A stretch of 64,000 nt of DNA from contig NZ_QKMR01000012.1 in assembly GCF_003208175.1 (NCBI RefSeq), positions 82,150-146,149 on the forward strand, written 5' to 3'. The notes under the pieces were generated by a model that was given only the letters and a program-made list of their open reading frames with translations, made no database searches and had not been told where the DNA came from. This document shows, one piece after another, positions 43,421 through 52,781 of the stretch. Each line of letters opens with the position of its first letter. Positions within the stretch are counted from its first letter, which is position 1. The DNA comes from Ruminiclostridium sufflavum DSM 19573. Lineage in GTDB: Bacteria; Bacillota; Clostridia; Acetivibrionales; DSM-1351. Position numbers and translations under genes: made by a program.

Positions 43421-45247
43421 ATGTGTGGAATAGTTGGATATATAGGAATGAAAAAAGCAATACCTGTACTTTTGAACGGTCTTTCAAAGCTTGAATACAG
43501 AGGGTATGACTCCGCAGGAATAGCAATTAATGAAGACGGAAGGCTGAGAGTTGAGAAATGCAAGGGCAGATTGTCATCACTGGAGGAAAGGCTGAAAACC
43601 GAAAAATTAGACGGAGTAATGGGAATAGGACATACCAGATGGGCCACCCATGGTGAGCCGAACGATATTAATTCACATCCTCATATAAGCCAGTCAGGTG
43701 AGATTGCTGTTGTTCATAACGGTATAATAGAAAATTACATTCAATTAAAGGAGTTTCTTGCTGAAAATGGATATGTGTTCAAATCGGATACTGATACGGA
43801 GGTAGTTGCCCATTTGGTTGAATATTATTATAAGGGTGACCTTCTGGAGGCTGTAATGAAGGTTATTGACGAGATAGAGGGCTCCTATGCGCTTGGTGTT
43901 TTATGCAAGGATGATTCGGATATGTTTGTGTGTGCAAGAAAGGATAGTCCGCTGGTAATTGGTCTGGGAAACGGAGAAAATTTTATTGCATCGGATATAC
44001 CTGCAATCCTTGAATATACAAGGGATATCTATATTTTGGAGGATAAAGAGGTAGCTGTTCTGACCAAGGACAGCGTGAAGGTTTTCAACAGCCTTGGCGC
44101 TCCTGTGAAGAAAGAAATCTTCAAGGTGGATTGGGATGTTGAGGCAGCTGAAAAAGGCGGTTTTGAGCATTTTATGATGAAGGAAATGTATGAGGAACCA
44201 AAGGTTATCAGAGATACCTTTAATCCAAGAGTAAAAAACGGGGAACTTGTGCTTGATAATATTAATATAACTAAGGAAGATATTGAGAAGCTGCAGAAAA
44301 TACACATTGTAGCCTGCGGAACCGCCTATCATGCGGGAGTTGTAGGCAAATACATAATTGAGAAGCTTTGCAGGATATCTGTTGAGGTTGATGTCGCATC
44401 TGAATTCAGATATCGCGATCCATTGATTACAGATAAGGAGCTGACAATTATTATAAGCCAGTCGGGAGAAACCCTTGACACCTTGTTTGCATTAAGAGAG
44501 GCGAAAAAGAAAGGCTCCAGAATTGTTTCAATAGTAAATGTCGTTGGGAGCTCAATTGCACGCAGCTCTGATGATGTCCTGTATACATGGGCAGGTCCTG
44601 AAATTGCTGTTGCGTCAACAAAAGCATACAATACACAGCTGACGGCATTATATTTGATTGCACTTGATTTTGGACTGAAAAAGGGGACAATAAGCAAGCA
44701 GGAAGCAGATGAAATATTGTCATCCCTCAGAGAAATTCCGTCCGGAATTGAGGCAATACTTGAAGATAAGGAGAGTATACAGAAGTTTGCCCACAGGCAC
44801 TATAATGCCAAAAGTATTTTCTTTATAGGAAGAAGCCTTGACTATGCGTTGTCTATGGAAGGCTCGCTGAAGCTGAAGGAAATTTCGTATATTCACTCGG
44901 AGGCATATGCAGGCGGAGAGCTCAAGCATGGAACAATAGCACTGATAGAAAAAGGCACATTGGTAGTGTGTCCGATGACTCAGGATGCCCTGTTTGATAA
45001 AATGGTCAGCAATATAAGAGAGGTCAAGGCAAGAGGTGCTGTGGTGCTTGCAATAACCCAGAACAGACACAAGGAGGAGCTTGAAAAAACAACAGATCTG
45101 GTTTTGACAATACCTGATGTTGACTCACTGGTATCTCCGGTCTTAGCGGTAACACCATTGCAGCTTTTTGCATACTATATGGCTCTGGAAAAGGGCTGTG
45201 ATGTTGATAAGCCCAGAAATTTGGCTAAGTCGGTTACAGTGGAGTAA
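43421..45247 (+). CDS. glmS: Glutamine:fructose-6-phosphate aminotransferase (isomerising)
   Basis: 608 residues. It makes glucosamine-6-phosphate from fructose-6-phosphate and glutamine. MCGIVGYIG exposes Cys2 as the N-terminal glutaminase nucleophile after Met removal. GIGHTRWATHGEP and HNGIIENY follow in the same domain. Two SIS sugar-isomerase domains form the C-terminal part (ISQSGETLDTLFALREAKKK; GRSLDYALSMEGSLKLKEIS), and the ending is CDVDKPRNLAKSVTVE. AAAGGAG precedes the ATG. The ribozyme in its leader ties it to the GlcN6P level. Confidence 0.98.
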   Translation: MCGIVGYIGMKKAIPVLLNGLSKLEYRGYDSAGIAINEDGRLRVEKCKGRLSSLEERLKTEKLDGVMGIGHTRWATHGEPNDINSHPHISQSGEIAVVHNGIIENYIQLKEFLAENGYVFKSDTDTEVVAHLVEYYYKGDLLEAVMKVIDEIEGSYALGVLCKDDSDMFVCARKDSPLVIGLGNGENFIASDIPAILEYTRDIYILEDKEVAVLTKDSVKVFNSLGAPVKKEIFKVDWDVEAAEKGGFEHFMMKEMYEEPKVIRDTFNPRVKNGELVLDNINITKEDIEKLQKIHIVACGTAYHAGVVGKYIIEKLCRISVEVDVASEFRYRDPLITDKELTIIISQSGETLDTLFALREAKKKGSRIVSIVNVVGSSIARSSDDVLYTWAGPEIAVASTKAYNTQLTALYLIALDFGLKKGTISKQEADEILSSLREIPSGIEAILEDKESIQKFAHRHYNAKSIFFIGRSLDYALSMEGSLKLKEISYIHSEAYAGGELKHGTIALIEKGTLVVCPMTQDALFDKMVSNIREVKARGAVVLAITQNRHKEELEKTTDLVLTIPDVDSLVSPVLAVTPLQLFAYYMALEKGCDVDKPRNLAKSVTVE

Positions 45248-45284
45248 GGGGAGAGTTACTTTAGATGAAAGGCAAAACAACAAT

Positions 45285-45977
45285 ATGAATGAAATAGAAA
45301 AAAATATACAGCACCGGCTGTTCGAACTCCAAGATATTAAATACAAAGAGTTTGCGTCAAAGCTTATGCCAACTGTAAACCCGGAAACTGTTATAGGAGT
45401 AAGGACACCTGACCTGCGAAGGTTAGCAAGGGAATATTCAAAAACACCGGAATGGCGGGAGTTTATTAAAATTCTGCCTCATGCTTATTATGAAGAGAAT
45501 AACCTGCACGGCTTTCTGATTGAAACAATCAGGGATTATGGCACTGCTGCTGCAGCTGTTGATGAGTTTCTTCCTTATGTGGATAATTGGGCAACCTGTG
45601 ACTTGCTTTCACCGAAAATATTCAAGAAGAATTTATCTGAGCTTTACAAAAAAATTAATGAATGGCTGAAATCTGACCGGACTTATACAGTTCGCTTCGG
45701 AATAGGAATGCTCATGGGTTTTTATCTTGATGAGAATTTCAGGCCGGATATGCTCGAGCTTGTGGCTGACATACATTCGGATGAGTATTATATAAACATG
45801 ATGATTGCCTGGTATTTTGCAACGGCACTGGCAAAGCAGTATGAGACAGCTATACCGTATATTCTGGAGCAGCGATTGGAGAAGTGGACGCACAACAAAA
45901 CCATACAAAAAGCGATTGAGAGCTACAGGATCAGTGATGAAGCAAAGCTTTATCTCAAGACTCTGAAAGTAAAATGA
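45285..45977 (+). CDS. AlkD-like DNA alkylation repair protein
   Basis: 230 residues of HEAT-like helical repeats. The family block VIGVRTPDLRRLAREY is at about 33-48, and EENNLHGFLIETIRD, VDNWATCDLLSPKIF and RTYTVRFGIGMLMGFYLD follow. AlkD removes N3- and N7-alkylpurines without flipping the base. The ATG at 45285 has only a weak AAAGG site; the frame upstream of it runs into the glmS gene and is not used. It lies 37 bases after glmS and may be read from the same transcript. Confidence 0.85.
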   Translation: MNEIEKNIQHRLFELQDIKYKEFASKLMPTVNPETVIGVRTPDLRRLAREYSKTPEWREFIKILPHAYYEENNLHGFLIETIRDYGTAAAAVDEFLPYVDNWATCDLLSPKIFKKNLSELYKKINEWLKSDRTYTVRFGIGMLMGFYLDENFRPDMLELVADIHSDEYYINMMIAWYFATALAKQYETAIPYILEQRLEKWTHNKTIQKAIESYRISDEAKLYLKTLKVK

Positions 45978-46044
45978 AATGCAGTAAATCAAACTTACAT
46001 TGCTTATAAAATATTGAAATAATATGTATCATTTTTCACCATAT

Positions 46045-46106
46045 AATGGTATACTTACTCCTATAAGGCATTATTGCTTTAATTGAGCAGGTATACCATT
46101 TTTTTT
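46045..46106 (+). terminator. Terminator after the AlkD-like gene
   Basis: AATGGTATAC (46045-46054) pairs with GTATACCATT (46091-46100), followed by six T. The loop holds a smaller AAGGC/GCTTT hairpin. Confidence 0.8.
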
Positions 46107-46129
46107 GAATAAAACCGGACATAATGACT

Positions 46130-46192
46130 AAAGGCAATTACTCAAGCTATTTGGCGATGGAATCAGTTCTTTAGCCGATAGCAATTGACTTT
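46130..46192. repeat. Dispersed palindromic repeat (copy F)
   Basis: AAAGGCAATTACTC (46130) opposite TTTAGCCGATAGCAATTGAC then TTTC (46170-46192). The outer AAAG / CTTT bases pair as in copy A. The interior is short and lacks the CCCAAA module. Confidence 0.6.
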
Positions 46193-46360
46193 CTTCTTAA
46201 AAATTACTTCAAGGCAGCCTGATTAGAAAGTTAATTCGGTCTGTCATTTTTTGTTTTTTTTAACAAGCCGGTTTTGAAGGTTTAAAACTTGTATTATTAA
46301 CCGGAGGGTATTAATTTACCAAAATATATTGAAATGAAATAAATTTCAGGGGGGGATATA

Positions 46361-47236
46361 GTGAGTAAAACAAAAATTTTAACCACGGTTTTAATTGTAT
46401 TTGTCTTACTTTTTGGAGGGGCTTTTTTATTAAACCATGCCAATTTTTTCAGTAATGGAGAACCAACTGATTCAAACAAAGGTTCGGGTAAAGCCGCACA
46501 GAATATAGCTGCGAACGGAGAGGCTTCCCTGGGGGAGCAGGAATCAGATGTAAAGGAAGAACCGGAAGAGAAAGGCTTAAAGGACTTTACTGATGGCATT
46601 TGGATTAAAAAATATCCTGAAAATTATGCCTGCTTCAAATTCGAGACGCCCGAAGGAATAAAAATCGTAGCTGATCCCTATATGATGGATGAAATCGTTG
46701 AGCCTGACATTGTAACAGAAAGTCATCAGCATTCGGATCATACAGATGTTTCAAAACTGCAGGGTACATATAAATTAATAAAAGAGACAGGAGAATATGA
46801 CGAAAAGGGAATAAAAATAAATGGGTATTCGGGAAAACACAATAAAGGAGATACTGCCGAAACAAACATTATCTTTACATATGTAATCAACGGCATAAAA
46901 ATTGCCCATTTTGCTTCGCAGGGTGAGCTGCCTAGTGATGAAACCCTGGAAAAAATAAAAAATGCAGATGTTTTGCTGGTGCAAGCAAGTATAAAGCCTG
47001 AATATGCCAACTCAAAAATGAATTTGGAAGAAACAAAACATATTATTGACAAATTAAACCCTAAGATTGTGATTCCGGAGCATGGCTCTGAAAATTTGGG
47101 TAAGGCTCTTGCGGCATATCTGAATTTAAAAGTAGAATTTGTCAAGAAGGGTGAAATAGTTGTTACAAGAAGTGAGCTTGATGCTTCAAAGGGTTTAAGA
47201 GTATTGGATATTGATACAGATGTGCCTAAGGATTGA
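46361..47236 (+). CDS. Exported metallo-beta-lactamase-fold hydrolase (UlaG-like)
   Basis: 291 residues from a GTG (46361) eight bases after GGGGGGG. An N-terminal hydrophobic segment (ILTTVLIVFVLLFGGAFLL) is followed by a charged linker (residues 35-75), then the hydrolase. VTESHQHSDHTD (about 119) is the HxHxDH zinc motif, KIAHFASQGELPSDE supplies a later metal/His contact, and IVIPEHGSENL the final one. The domain is of the UlaG/RNase Z-like Lactamase_B_3 type. It acts outside the membrane; the substrate is unknown. Confidence 0.8.
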   Translation: MSKTKILTTVLIVFVLLFGGAFLLNHANFFSNGEPTDSNKGSGKAAQNIAANGEASLGEQESDVKEEPEEKGLKDFTDGIWIKKYPENYACFKFETPEGIKIVADPYMMDEIVEPDIVTESHQHSDHTDVSKLQGTYKLIKETGEYDEKGIKINGYSGKHNKGDTAETNIIFTYVINGIKIAHFASQGELPSDETLEKIKNADVLLVQASIKPEYANSKMNLEETKHIIDKLNPKIVIPEHGSENLGKALAAYLNLKVEFVKKGEIVVTRSELDASKGLRVLDIDTDVPKD

Positions 47237-47315
47237 ATCCATTTTGAAGCTGGCTGATATGCCGTTCTATCAATTGCAGGCAGAATGGCAAAATTAATAT
47301 TAAGGAGAAATATGT

Positions 47316-48254
47316 ATGAAATATCGAACAAACAGTATACTTATTTTTATTATTATGTTTTGCTGTATAATAAGCGGATGTCAAAAAGATGTAAATACTA
47401 CTGAAAAGGTTGATAATACTAAAACTGCCGCTGATACTTCAATGGAACAGGATGAGGGCAAGGCTTCTCAGGACAGATATACTAAAATTTCTTTTTCAAG
47501 CAAGGCCTTGAACAAGGAAATGAAAGTCAATGTCTATCTGCCGGAAGGCTACAGTGAAAAGCTTGAATATCCTGTGCTTTATTTGATTCATGGATATACC
47601 GGAAATGAAGATACATGGATACCGGGTCTTGAAACGGAAAAAAAGGCGGATGAATTGATAGAAAAGAAAGAGATTGAACCATTGATTATAGTTGCTCCGC
47701 AAATTGACAACAGCTATGGTATAAATTCAACAAAAGTACCGGTTGAGAGGGGAATTCCTTCCACCTATTTTAATACCGGCTTATACGAGGATTATCTCTG
47801 CAAGGAATTAATTCCATATATTGACAAAAATTATAGCACAATCTCTGCGAAGGAAGGCCGTTATGTAGGCGGGTTATCAATGGGAGGCTGGGTAGCTCTG
47901 CACTTGGCATTTACTTATACAGATATGTTCAGCAAGGTGGGCGGACACAGTCCGGCTATTTTCCTGGATGGTTACTCCGGCAGTGCAATGTCTTTTGTGT
48001 ACCCCACCGAGGAATTAAGAAACGGGAGAGATCCTCTCCGGGTAGCTCAGGATAAGGATCTTACAGGCTTAAAGGTTTATTTGGATTGCGGAGATGAGGA
48101 CAGCTACCAATTTTACGAAGGCTGTGAGAAGCTGAACACCATACTAAGGTCTAAGGGCGTGGATTCGCAGTATCATTTGAATAAGGGAAATCATGATGGT
48201 ACATACTGGGGAGCTAATATTGAAAATTATTTGAAATTTTACGGCGGCAAATAA
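47316..48254 (+). CDS. Lipoprotein esterase (esterase D / feruloyl-esterase-like)
   Basis: 312 residues. The signal ends in FCCIISGCQ, a lipobox with Cys22, so it is a surface lipoprotein. YPVLYLIHGYTGNEDTWIPG holds the oxyanion loop, GGLSMGGWVAL (about 186) the nucleophile Ser, VYLDCGDEDSY the Asp and NKGNHDGTYWG the His of an alpha/beta-hydrolase. Family relatives are acetyl-xylan or feruloyl esterases and the mycolyl-transferase-like group. AAGGAGA precedes the ATG. A role in freeing acyl groups from plant polysaccharide is plausible but inferred. Confidence 0.85.
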   Translation: MKYRTNSILIFIIMFCCIISGCQKDVNTTEKVDNTKTAADTSMEQDEGKASQDRYTKISFSSKALNKEMKVNVYLPEGYSEKLEYPVLYLIHGYTGNEDTWIPGLETEKKADELIEKKEIEPLIIVAPQIDNSYGINSTKVPVERGIPSTYFNTGLYEDYLCKELIPYIDKNYSTISAKEGRYVGGLSMGGWVALHLAFTYTDMFSKVGGHSPAIFLDGYSGSAMSFVYPTEELRNGRDPLRVAQDKDLTGLKVYLDCGDEDSYQFYEGCEKLNTILRSKGVDSQYHLNKGNHDGTYWGANIENYLKFYGGK

Positions 48255-48312
48255 AGCATAGGCTAAAAATCAAATAAAAACGGGGCTGCTGCGTAAGGCA
48301 TAGCTCTGGGTA

Positions 48313-48375
48313 TACAGGTAAAAGCCATGTATAATTTGGAAGAGCATTTCCTTATATACATGGCTTTTACCTGTA
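48313..48375. terminator. Long-stem terminator between convergent genes
   Basis: A perfect 21-bp stem (48313-48333 with 48355-48375; arms begin TACAGGTAAAAGCCATG and end CTTTTACCTGTA) around a 21-base loop, followed by AAAAATTT. It lies between the esterase gene and the minus-strand gene ending at 48493 and could stop both. Confidence 0.78.
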
Positions 48376-48440
48376 AAAATTTATAAAAATGCGTTTTGCG
48401 GTAAACTTCGTTCAAAATAGCTTAAAAACTCAATTTGCCT

Positions 48441-48496
48441 GAAAAGACGATATATCGTTGCAAAGGCTTGAACCGTAATTGACTTTAGTCAATTAT
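48441..48496. repeat. Dispersed palindromic repeat, joined ends (copy G)
   Basis: GAAAAGACGATATATCGTTG, then AACCGTAATTGACTT (to 48485) is the inverted left part of copy B. It abuts AGTCAATTA (48487-48495), so two ends meet head to head as TAATTGACT TT AGTCAATTA. The TAA stop of the minus-strand gene (48493-48495) is within this second end. Confidence 0.65.
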
Positions 48497-49263
48497 ATAT
48501 CAAATTGTAAATCCAGTGGTTTATACATAATTCGGCATGTTTCAGAAATTTCTTTCGGGACGGATTTGAAAACAGGATGCTTGGAATAATCACCCATTAT
48601 GGGATAGCCATTTACATCATAAACCTGATGGAAACCACAATATTCGGAGATCATTTTAACACACTTGGGATTTGTAGCTTCACCTATAATCCCCTTGTAT
48701 CCTTTTAATGTGGCATCAATAATCAGGCATTCAAAGAGCTTAATAACAACAAATCTTTTTTTGTCTTTAAGTACGGAGCCTCCCATAAAGGCATGTACAT
48801 ATTCATTTTTATGCACCTTATTGCCTGTTTTGCGTTCGATTGTTTTAACGAGCCTGTCATCCAGATCAGCCAGAAAAGCTAAAATAATATTCATTGGCGC
48901 AATATTTCCTTCAAAAACAGGAATTTCTTCTTCAGGGTCAAAGTTTTCGGATGCAAGTACACCTACAATATTTCCGGAAAATATATCCTTTGCAATGTAG
49001 GTTAAATTTTGCCTGCTTGAATCAGACAAGTAGCCATGGACATAATCAAACATATCTTCTTTAGAAAGTTTGCAGGCAATAGTCATAGGCTCGCTAATAT
49101 GGACACCATCTATTTCCACACCGGCAAAAGATTCCGCCAGACATTCCGCTGCGCCTTTGACAGCCTCAGTATCCGTAGAATCCAGCAATTCAAAGGATAA
49201 ATCCTCAAAACTTACCGGGCAGAACACAACATTATTCAATACATTTTTAACGGCAGTACTCAT
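48493..49263 (-). CDS. GNAT-like acetyltransferase
   Basis: 256 residues. The stretch FVVIKLFECLIIDATLKGYK then GIIGEATNPKCVKMISEYCG shows the acyl-CoA loop and the last helix of a GNAT-type fold. The first half (SFELLDSTDTEAVKGAAECL) is family-specific. The family is not recognised beyond that. Its ATG follows GGAGG on the minus strand. It is divergent from the gene at 49547 with a 283-base spacer rich in TTGTAATA repeats. The last two codons and stop are inside repeat copy G. Confidence 0.55.
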   Translation of the reverse strand: MSTAVKNVLNNVVFCPVSFEDLSFELLDSTDTEAVKGAAECLAESFAGVEIDGVHISEPMTIACKLSKEDMFDYVHGYLSDSSRQNLTYIAKDIFSGNIVGVLASENFDPEEEIPVFEGNIAPMNIILAFLADLDDRLVKTIERKTGNKVHKNEYVHAFMGGSVLKDKKRFVVIKLFECLIIDATLKGYKGIIGEATNPKCVKMISEYCGFHQVYDVNGYPIMGDYSKHPVFKSVPKEISETCRIMYKPLDLQFDI

Positions 49264-49449
49264 AGCATTTTCCTCCTATCTAATGTATTTTTATGGTGCT
49301 AATGTAAATATATTACAATAATGTACAATATGTAATATATAACATATATTGTAATAAATATTACCTCTAAATGGGAAAATAATCAATAGTAAAAATGTCG
49401 CATATATTGATAGGACTCAACTAAATTTGAGTTCAAATAAATCACATGA

Positions 49450-49478
49450 TTGACAAAGTTAGACATATAACCTATAAT
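49450..49478 (+). promoter_or_regulatory. Consensus promoter of the STAS-like gene
   Basis: TTGACA (49450-49455), 17 bases, then TATAAT (49473-49478). The spacer toward the divergent gene (49285-49370) has several TATTACA / TGTAATA arms that could bind a regulator. Confidence 0.8.
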
Positions 49479-49546
49479 TTTGATATAAATATATAGTTTT
49501 AATTATATATTTGGCTTTATAAATTTTTATGGTGGAGGACGATAAC

Positions 49547-49903
49547 ATGTACAAGGTTGAGGTCGATTCAGCAAAAAAGGCAGTAAAAGCAACTATTTCA
49601 GGAATGCTAAATATGGATGAAGTTAAGAATTATTTGGCAGAAATGAACTCTGTGTGCTCAAAGGTAAATCCGAGAGAATATGCGCTTATCATTGATGCAC
49701 GCGAGCAGAAGGCAATGGCACAGGATGCTATGCCATTTGTAGAAAAAATTATGAAATTCTACACTGAAACGCCGTTTAAAAGAAGATTTTCAGTTATGTT
49801 GGAATCCGCGATAGCTATGTCACAAGTAAACAGGGTAGGTAAAAGCGAGGTAGACTTATTTGAAATGGTATCCAGTGTGGAAGAGGCTTATGTAAAACTT
49901 TAA
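49547..49903 (+). CDS. STAS-like small protein
   Basis: 118 residues from the ATG at 49547, with GGTGGAGGA ahead; the in-frame ATG at 49529 precedes that site. The order strand-strand-helix-strand-helix (KAVKATISGMLNMDEVKNYL; REYALIIDAREQKAMA) recalls STAS or SpoIIAA-like domains, without a conserved phosphorylatable Ser in the DSxG position. It is a soluble protein of unknown role, transcribed away from the GNAT-like gene. The shared intergenic region suggests joint control. Confidence 0.55.
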   Translation: MYKVEVDSAKKAVKATISGMLNMDEVKNYLAEMNSVCSKVNPREYALIIDAREQKAMAQDAMPFVEKIMKFYTETPFKRRFSVMLESAIAMSQVNRVGKSEVDLFEMVSSVEEAYVKL

Positions 49904-49968
49904 TAGGCTGATAACAGTCTGTATGTTTAAAGCTTTTTCATAAATACTGCTAATATTTTTATTTTATT

Positions 49969-50082
49969 AGTCAATTACTATCGGCTGATAGTTTGGGTTT
50001 CTTCTATATTTTATAGCTAAAAAAATAAGAACCCAGGCTGCTTTCAAAACCAGCTAAAATAATAAATATGATATAATTGACA
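49969..50082. repeat. Dispersed palindromic repeat (copy H)
   Basis: 114 bp from AGTCAATTACTATCGGCTGA followed by TAGTTTGGGTTT (the CCCAAAC module read in the opposite direction) to ATATAATTGACA. The left end is nearly identical to copy A and the right end is more diverged. Confidence 0.68.
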
Positions 50083-50220
50083 CAGTCGAGTATGTTTCAG
50101 GGCTTCTGGAACTTACTTGACTTTTTTTTTTAGAAAAGCTCAAAAAACTAAACACTAGAAATTTGTGTGAAATGCATAGAAAAACTTGATAAATAAGTAA
50201 AAATATAGTATATAATTACT

Positions 50221-50296
50221 ATAGTCAATTAAATAAGCCTAAAGCCCAAGCCATAGGCTTATGAAATTGTTTTTTTAGCCGATAGTAATTGACTAT
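50221..50296. repeat. Dispersed palindromic repeat (copy I)
   Basis: 76 bp with 11-bp ends ATAGTCAATTA (50221-50231) and TAATTGACTAT (50286-50296). Inside are AAGCCTAAAGCCCAAGCC and TTTTTAGCCGATAG. It lies just before the CotH gene, 138 bases after copy H. Confidence 0.72.
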
Positions 50297-50322
50297 GTGA
50301 ATAAATAATGGAGGGAAGTACC

Positions 50323-52611
50323 ATGAAAAAATTAATATTTGTATCAGTAGGGGTAATTATTATTGTTTTGGCAGCATGTATCCTTGGATATAATACTGCG
50401 CTAGCTTCAGAAAAGAGCATTATTGGAAAATTAGCCGAACCTGATATCAAAAGCAGTCAGCTTGAGATGCCGATAATTTCTGTCAATACTAATGGAGAAA
50501 GTGAAATCAAATCCGACAAAACATATTCTGAAGCACAAATCAGTATACTTGATGCCAAGGGCAATTATGAAATGATTAGAGCCGATATGTCGATAAGACT
50601 TAGAGGAAACAGTTCAATGTATGCAGATAAGCCAAGCTACAAAATTAAATTTGAAGAAAAACAGAACCTGCTGAATATCGGGAACGGAGAAGGAAAGACA
50701 TGGTGTTTGATAGCCAATTATTATGACGGCTCTCTTCTGAGAAATTTTACAGCCTATCATATGGCAGATTTTTTGAGTGCTATGACGTATTCGCCAAAAT
50801 GCTGCTCTGCAGAATTATATGTTAACGGTGAATATCAAGGTGTATATTTGCTCTGTGAGGAGGTAAATATCAGCAAAAGCCGTGTGGATATAACAGACAA
50901 GCCGGATGAAGTTCAGGATAACGGCTATCTTGTTGAAATGACCAGATACAGCGATGAAAATATGTTCAGGGTGGATACGGCAACCTATGTTGTTGACAAT
51001 GATCTTTCAGAAAATAAATCAATTAAAAAAAAGCAGCTTGATTACATATCAAACTACATCACAAAGGCTTATAATCTATTGCTTAAAGGAAACCAAAAGG
51101 ATATTGAAAAATATATAAATATAGATTCCTTAGTTGATATATATATCGGCAATGAAATAATTAAAAATGTTGATGCAGGCTGGGACAGCTTTTATATGCA
51201 CAAGGATGACAACGGGAAATTATACTTTGGACCTATGTGGGACTATGACCTTAGCATGGGAAATGCAAACTGCACAAAAGGAATTGATGAATGGAAAGGA
51301 TTTAACCCGTATCATATTTTGAACCTGAATGCAAATTCCAATCCATGGTTCAGTCACGCTTTATCTTATAAATGGTTCCGTGAGCTTGTAAAGGCGCGCT
51401 GGAACGAATTGCAAAAGGAAATTGATAAATTGCCTGATATAGTAATAGAAGAAGCTCAATCTAATTATAACGCTTATTGCAGGAATTATGAAAAATGGGA
51501 TAATGTACTGGGAAAGCAGGTATATATTGAGCCCTCGCAAATTTCCGGGCTCTCCGAATACAAGGAGCATTATACGTATCTCAGCAATTGGCTGGATAAG
51601 CGTATAGAGTGGCTTACAGATTATTATAACTGCGAAGCTTTTATGAATGGGATATTTGTTAACCAAGAGGGCAGGGTTTTGAGTGCTGAATCCAATTTAC
51701 TGGAAATATGCCCGGTTTTGGTGCTTCAAAATGAGCAGGAGGTGGACTTAACATATGAATTATCAAATAACATAGGAATGACAATGAATATAAAAAATGC
51801 AGGGAAGGAGGTCTGGAGCACACAGTTTGATGCCTCCTCCTTTATGCTGGAAAAGGGTGCCGAATATATTCTTTCATTTGATTACAAGTGCAGCCGGAAA
51901 ACTGCGCTTGTGTTCAATATCCAGCAAAATTATGAGCCTTGGTCAGCCTATTATTCCGACATTGTAGAGGCAGATAATGAGCTGAGGCATTACGAAGCTG
52001 CTGTAACCGCCCCGGAAAGTGATTCAAACTGTGCTCTCGTATTCAGCCTTGGCGGCAGCGACTTCAGCAATATAATTGTAACGCTTGATAACATGAGCCT
52101 TATAAAGAAAGCTGATGCTCCTGCACCCGCACAAGATGATAAAATAGAAAAATCCTCTCAGAACCCAAAAATAACAAGGGCAGAATTTATTTCGCTGCTT
52201 GCATATCTTGCAGGTGCTGACTTAAAGAGCGATACTGCTTCAAAATTCACTGATGTAAAGGACCTTGATGAATACAGCGGTCCGGTTCAGTGGGCTTACA
52301 GCAAAGGCATTATAGCTGGGGCAGGGGGGGAATTCAGGCCTGATACATATATTACCTATCAGGAAATGCTTGTAATGCTTTATAACTATGCAAGGAATGA
52401 AGGAGCAGATGTATCTGATATAGAAGGGAATGCCATTAATGAATTGACAGAAGTCGAGGAAATTTCCGCGTGGGCACGGACGCCTGTCAGGTGGGCAATA
52501 AATAACGGAATACTTGATGAGAATGCTGTTTATACATTTTCACCTAAGGCTGATGTGACACGATTGGATGCAGCTGAATTCACCTCAAAGCTTATATCGG
52601 AGATTGACTGA
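50323..52611 (+). CDS. Surface CotH-kinase-family protein with SLH domains
   Basis: 762 residues from the ATG at 50323 after GGAGGG. A signal peptide (KKLIFVSVGVIIIVLAACIL) is followed by a CotH domain at about 60-430 with RLRGNSSMYADKPSYKIKF, LCEEVNISKSRVDI and the metal-binding FGPMWDYDLSMGN (Asp pair). CotH folds are atypical protein kinases known from Bacillus spore coats and fungal invasins. A beta-rich, possibly carbohydrate-binding segment spans 440-600, and about two SLH repeats end the protein (KFTDVKDLDEYSGPVQWAYS), anchoring it to wall polymers. In cellulolytic clostridia, surface CotH proteins occur near cellulosome genes. No dockerin is seen. Confidence 0.85.
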   Translation: MKKLIFVSVGVIIIVLAACILGYNTALASEKSIIGKLAEPDIKSSQLEMPIISVNTNGESEIKSDKTYSEAQISILDAKGNYEMIRADMSIRLRGNSSMYADKPSYKIKFEEKQNLLNIGNGEGKTWCLIANYYDGSLLRNFTAYHMADFLSAMTYSPKCCSAELYVNGEYQGVYLLCEEVNISKSRVDITDKPDEVQDNGYLVEMTRYSDENMFRVDTATYVVDNDLSENKSIKKKQLDYISNYITKAYNLLLKGNQKDIEKYINIDSLVDIYIGNEIIKNVDAGWDSFYMHKDDNGKLYFGPMWDYDLSMGNANCTKGIDEWKGFNPYHILNLNANSNPWFSHALSYKWFRELVKARWNELQKEIDKLPDIVIEEAQSNYNAYCRNYEKWDNVLGKQVYIEPSQISGLSEYKEHYTYLSNWLDKRIEWLTDYYNCEAFMNGIFVNQEGRVLSAESNLLEICPVLVLQNEQEVDLTYELSNNIGMTMNIKNAGKEVWSTQFDASSFMLEKGAEYILSFDYKCSRKTALVFNIQQNYEPWSAYYSDIVEADNELRHYEAAVTAPESDSNCALVFSLGGSDFSNIIVTLDNMSLIKKADAPAPAQDDKIEKSSQNPKITRAEFISLLAYLAGADLKSDTASKFTDVKDLDEYSGPVQWAYSKGIIAGAGGEFRPDTYITYQEMLVMLYNYARNEGADVSDIEGNAINELTEVEEISAWARTPVRWAINNGILDENAVYTFSPKADVTRLDAAEFTSKLISEID

Positions 52612-52781
52612 TAATCTTAAAATAATTCAATAGGCACAGGTTTCACGATACCGGCCAAAATAGCTGTAGAAAAAGACCTTTAGCCTTTAAGGTTACAATA
52701 ATGTAACTGTAACTATTAAAGTAAAAACATTAGTATATATGTTATAAATCAGTCTTATAAAATTTTATGGGAGGTTGGAGC

